From NCBI GenBank assembly GCA_019119305.1, contig DWXH01000012.1, forward strand, positions 1 through 64,000: a stretch of 64,000 bases of DNA, in the 5' to 3' direction. The notes below the pieces were generated by a model. That model saw only the letters and a list, made by a program, of their open reading frames with translations, was not told where the DNA came from and made no database searches. Origin of the DNA: Candidatus Alistipes merdigallinarum. GTDB lineage: Bacteria; Bacteroidota; Bacteroidia; Bacteroidales; Rikenellaceae. Below, one piece after another: positions 63,795 to 64,000 of this stretch. Position 1 is the first letter of the stretch, and each line of letters starts with the position of its first letter. A program made the position numbers and the translations under genes.

Positions 63795-64000
63795 TCAGAG
63801 TCCCGTGATTTTTTTGATCTCATTCAGTTTGTTCAGAGCCTCCAACGGGGTGAGTGAATTGATGTCCAAATCGCGGATCTCATCGCGGATCTGCTTCAGG
63901 ACCGGATCGTCAAGTTGGAACAGGCTCAGCTGAATTCCGTTGTCGGAGGTTGTCTCGCTCGCTTTCGACCCTTTGGTACCGCTCTCTTTCATCGTTCCTC
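63795..64000 (-). CDS. mutS: DNA mismatch repair protein MutS, C-terminal end only
   Basis: The frame stays open to the right edge, so the ATG at 63992 is internal. The 65 visible residues are the family's C-terminal tail: [20 protein letters not shown] followed by [20 protein letters not shown], which is the well-known end of Bacteroidetes MutS. The mismatch-binding, lever and ATPase domains lie outside the window. The stop at 63795 is followed by a hairpin and T-run. Role: MutS recognises mispairs and starts methyl-independent mismatch repair with MutL. Confidence 0.9.
   Translation of the reverse strand, partial: GTMKESGTKGSKASETTSDNGIQLSLFQLDDPVLKQIRDEIRDLDINSLTPLEALNKLNEIKKITGL

Overview
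The window looks like a chromosome segment of a gut-type Bacteroidales bacterium. Supporting signs are 6-bladed beta-propeller lipoproteins, a BtuG-BtuB cobalamin receptor pair, a Nudix-type sugar regulator, AT-rich leaders mostly without Shine-Dalgarno sites, and many -7 boxes of the Bacteroidetes form TAnnTTTG (some with TTTG 19-21 nt upstream). I cannot name the genus. I saw no tRNA, rRNA, CRISPR array, insertion sequence or phage gene.

Layout. 1-4.2 kb: four tandem 6-bladed propeller genes (the first cut by the window edge) that are mosaics of one another. 4.3-13.3 kb: a minus-strand efflux operon (TolC, adaptor, two different RND permeases), then a fifth propeller gene. 14.9-15.05 kb: a decayed WxcM-like cupin gene missing from the ORF track. 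15.2-18.8 kb: FAD-dependent oxidoreductase, unknown secreted protein and GH16 lipoprotein. 19.2-20.6 kb: TlpA-like thioredoxin lipoprotein. 20.8-28.6 kb: xylose operon read leftwards (Nudix-type regulator, GH95, xylB, xylA, xylE) with a textbook promoter and a terminator. 29.1-35.1 kb: a complete AcrA-AcrB-OprM type tripartite pump. 35.3-38.5 kb: LuxR-type regulator and a TonB-dependent receptor with an inverted repeat at its promoter. 38.8-40.5 kb: thioesterase, threonylcarbamoyl-AMP synthase, GNAT. 40.8-45.7 kb: TolC, HlyD and two ABC-2 permeases, with no ATPase gene. 46-48.9 kb: lipocalin/NlpE-like lipoprotein, HAD phosphatase, SMP-30-like lipoprotein. 49-52.3 kb: three exported proteins (TIM-barrel isomerase, Gfo/Idh/MocA oxidoreductase, DUF1080) of the 3-keto-glycoside type. 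52.4-59.9 kb: two convergent transcription units, each with its own cobalamin riboswitch. 60-62.9 kb: GH28-like lipoprotein. 63.1-64 kb: Hsp20 and the 3' end of mutS.

The most interesting part is the B12 region. The right-hand riboswitch controls two uncharacterised surface lipoproteins, one with two PKD-like domains and a propeller, the other with a BIG2 domain, an EF-hand-like loop and many leucine-rich repeats. They face btuG-btuB, and by regulation and position they are candidates for unrecognised surface parts of the corrinoid-capture machinery. Other points of note are the mosaic propeller array, an RND pair in which one subunit seems to lack its TM10 proton-relay charges, a GH95 enzyme with an alpha-L-galactosidase-like active-site residue inside a xylose operon, and a strong Shine-Dalgarno site on hsp20, which is unusual in this phylum.
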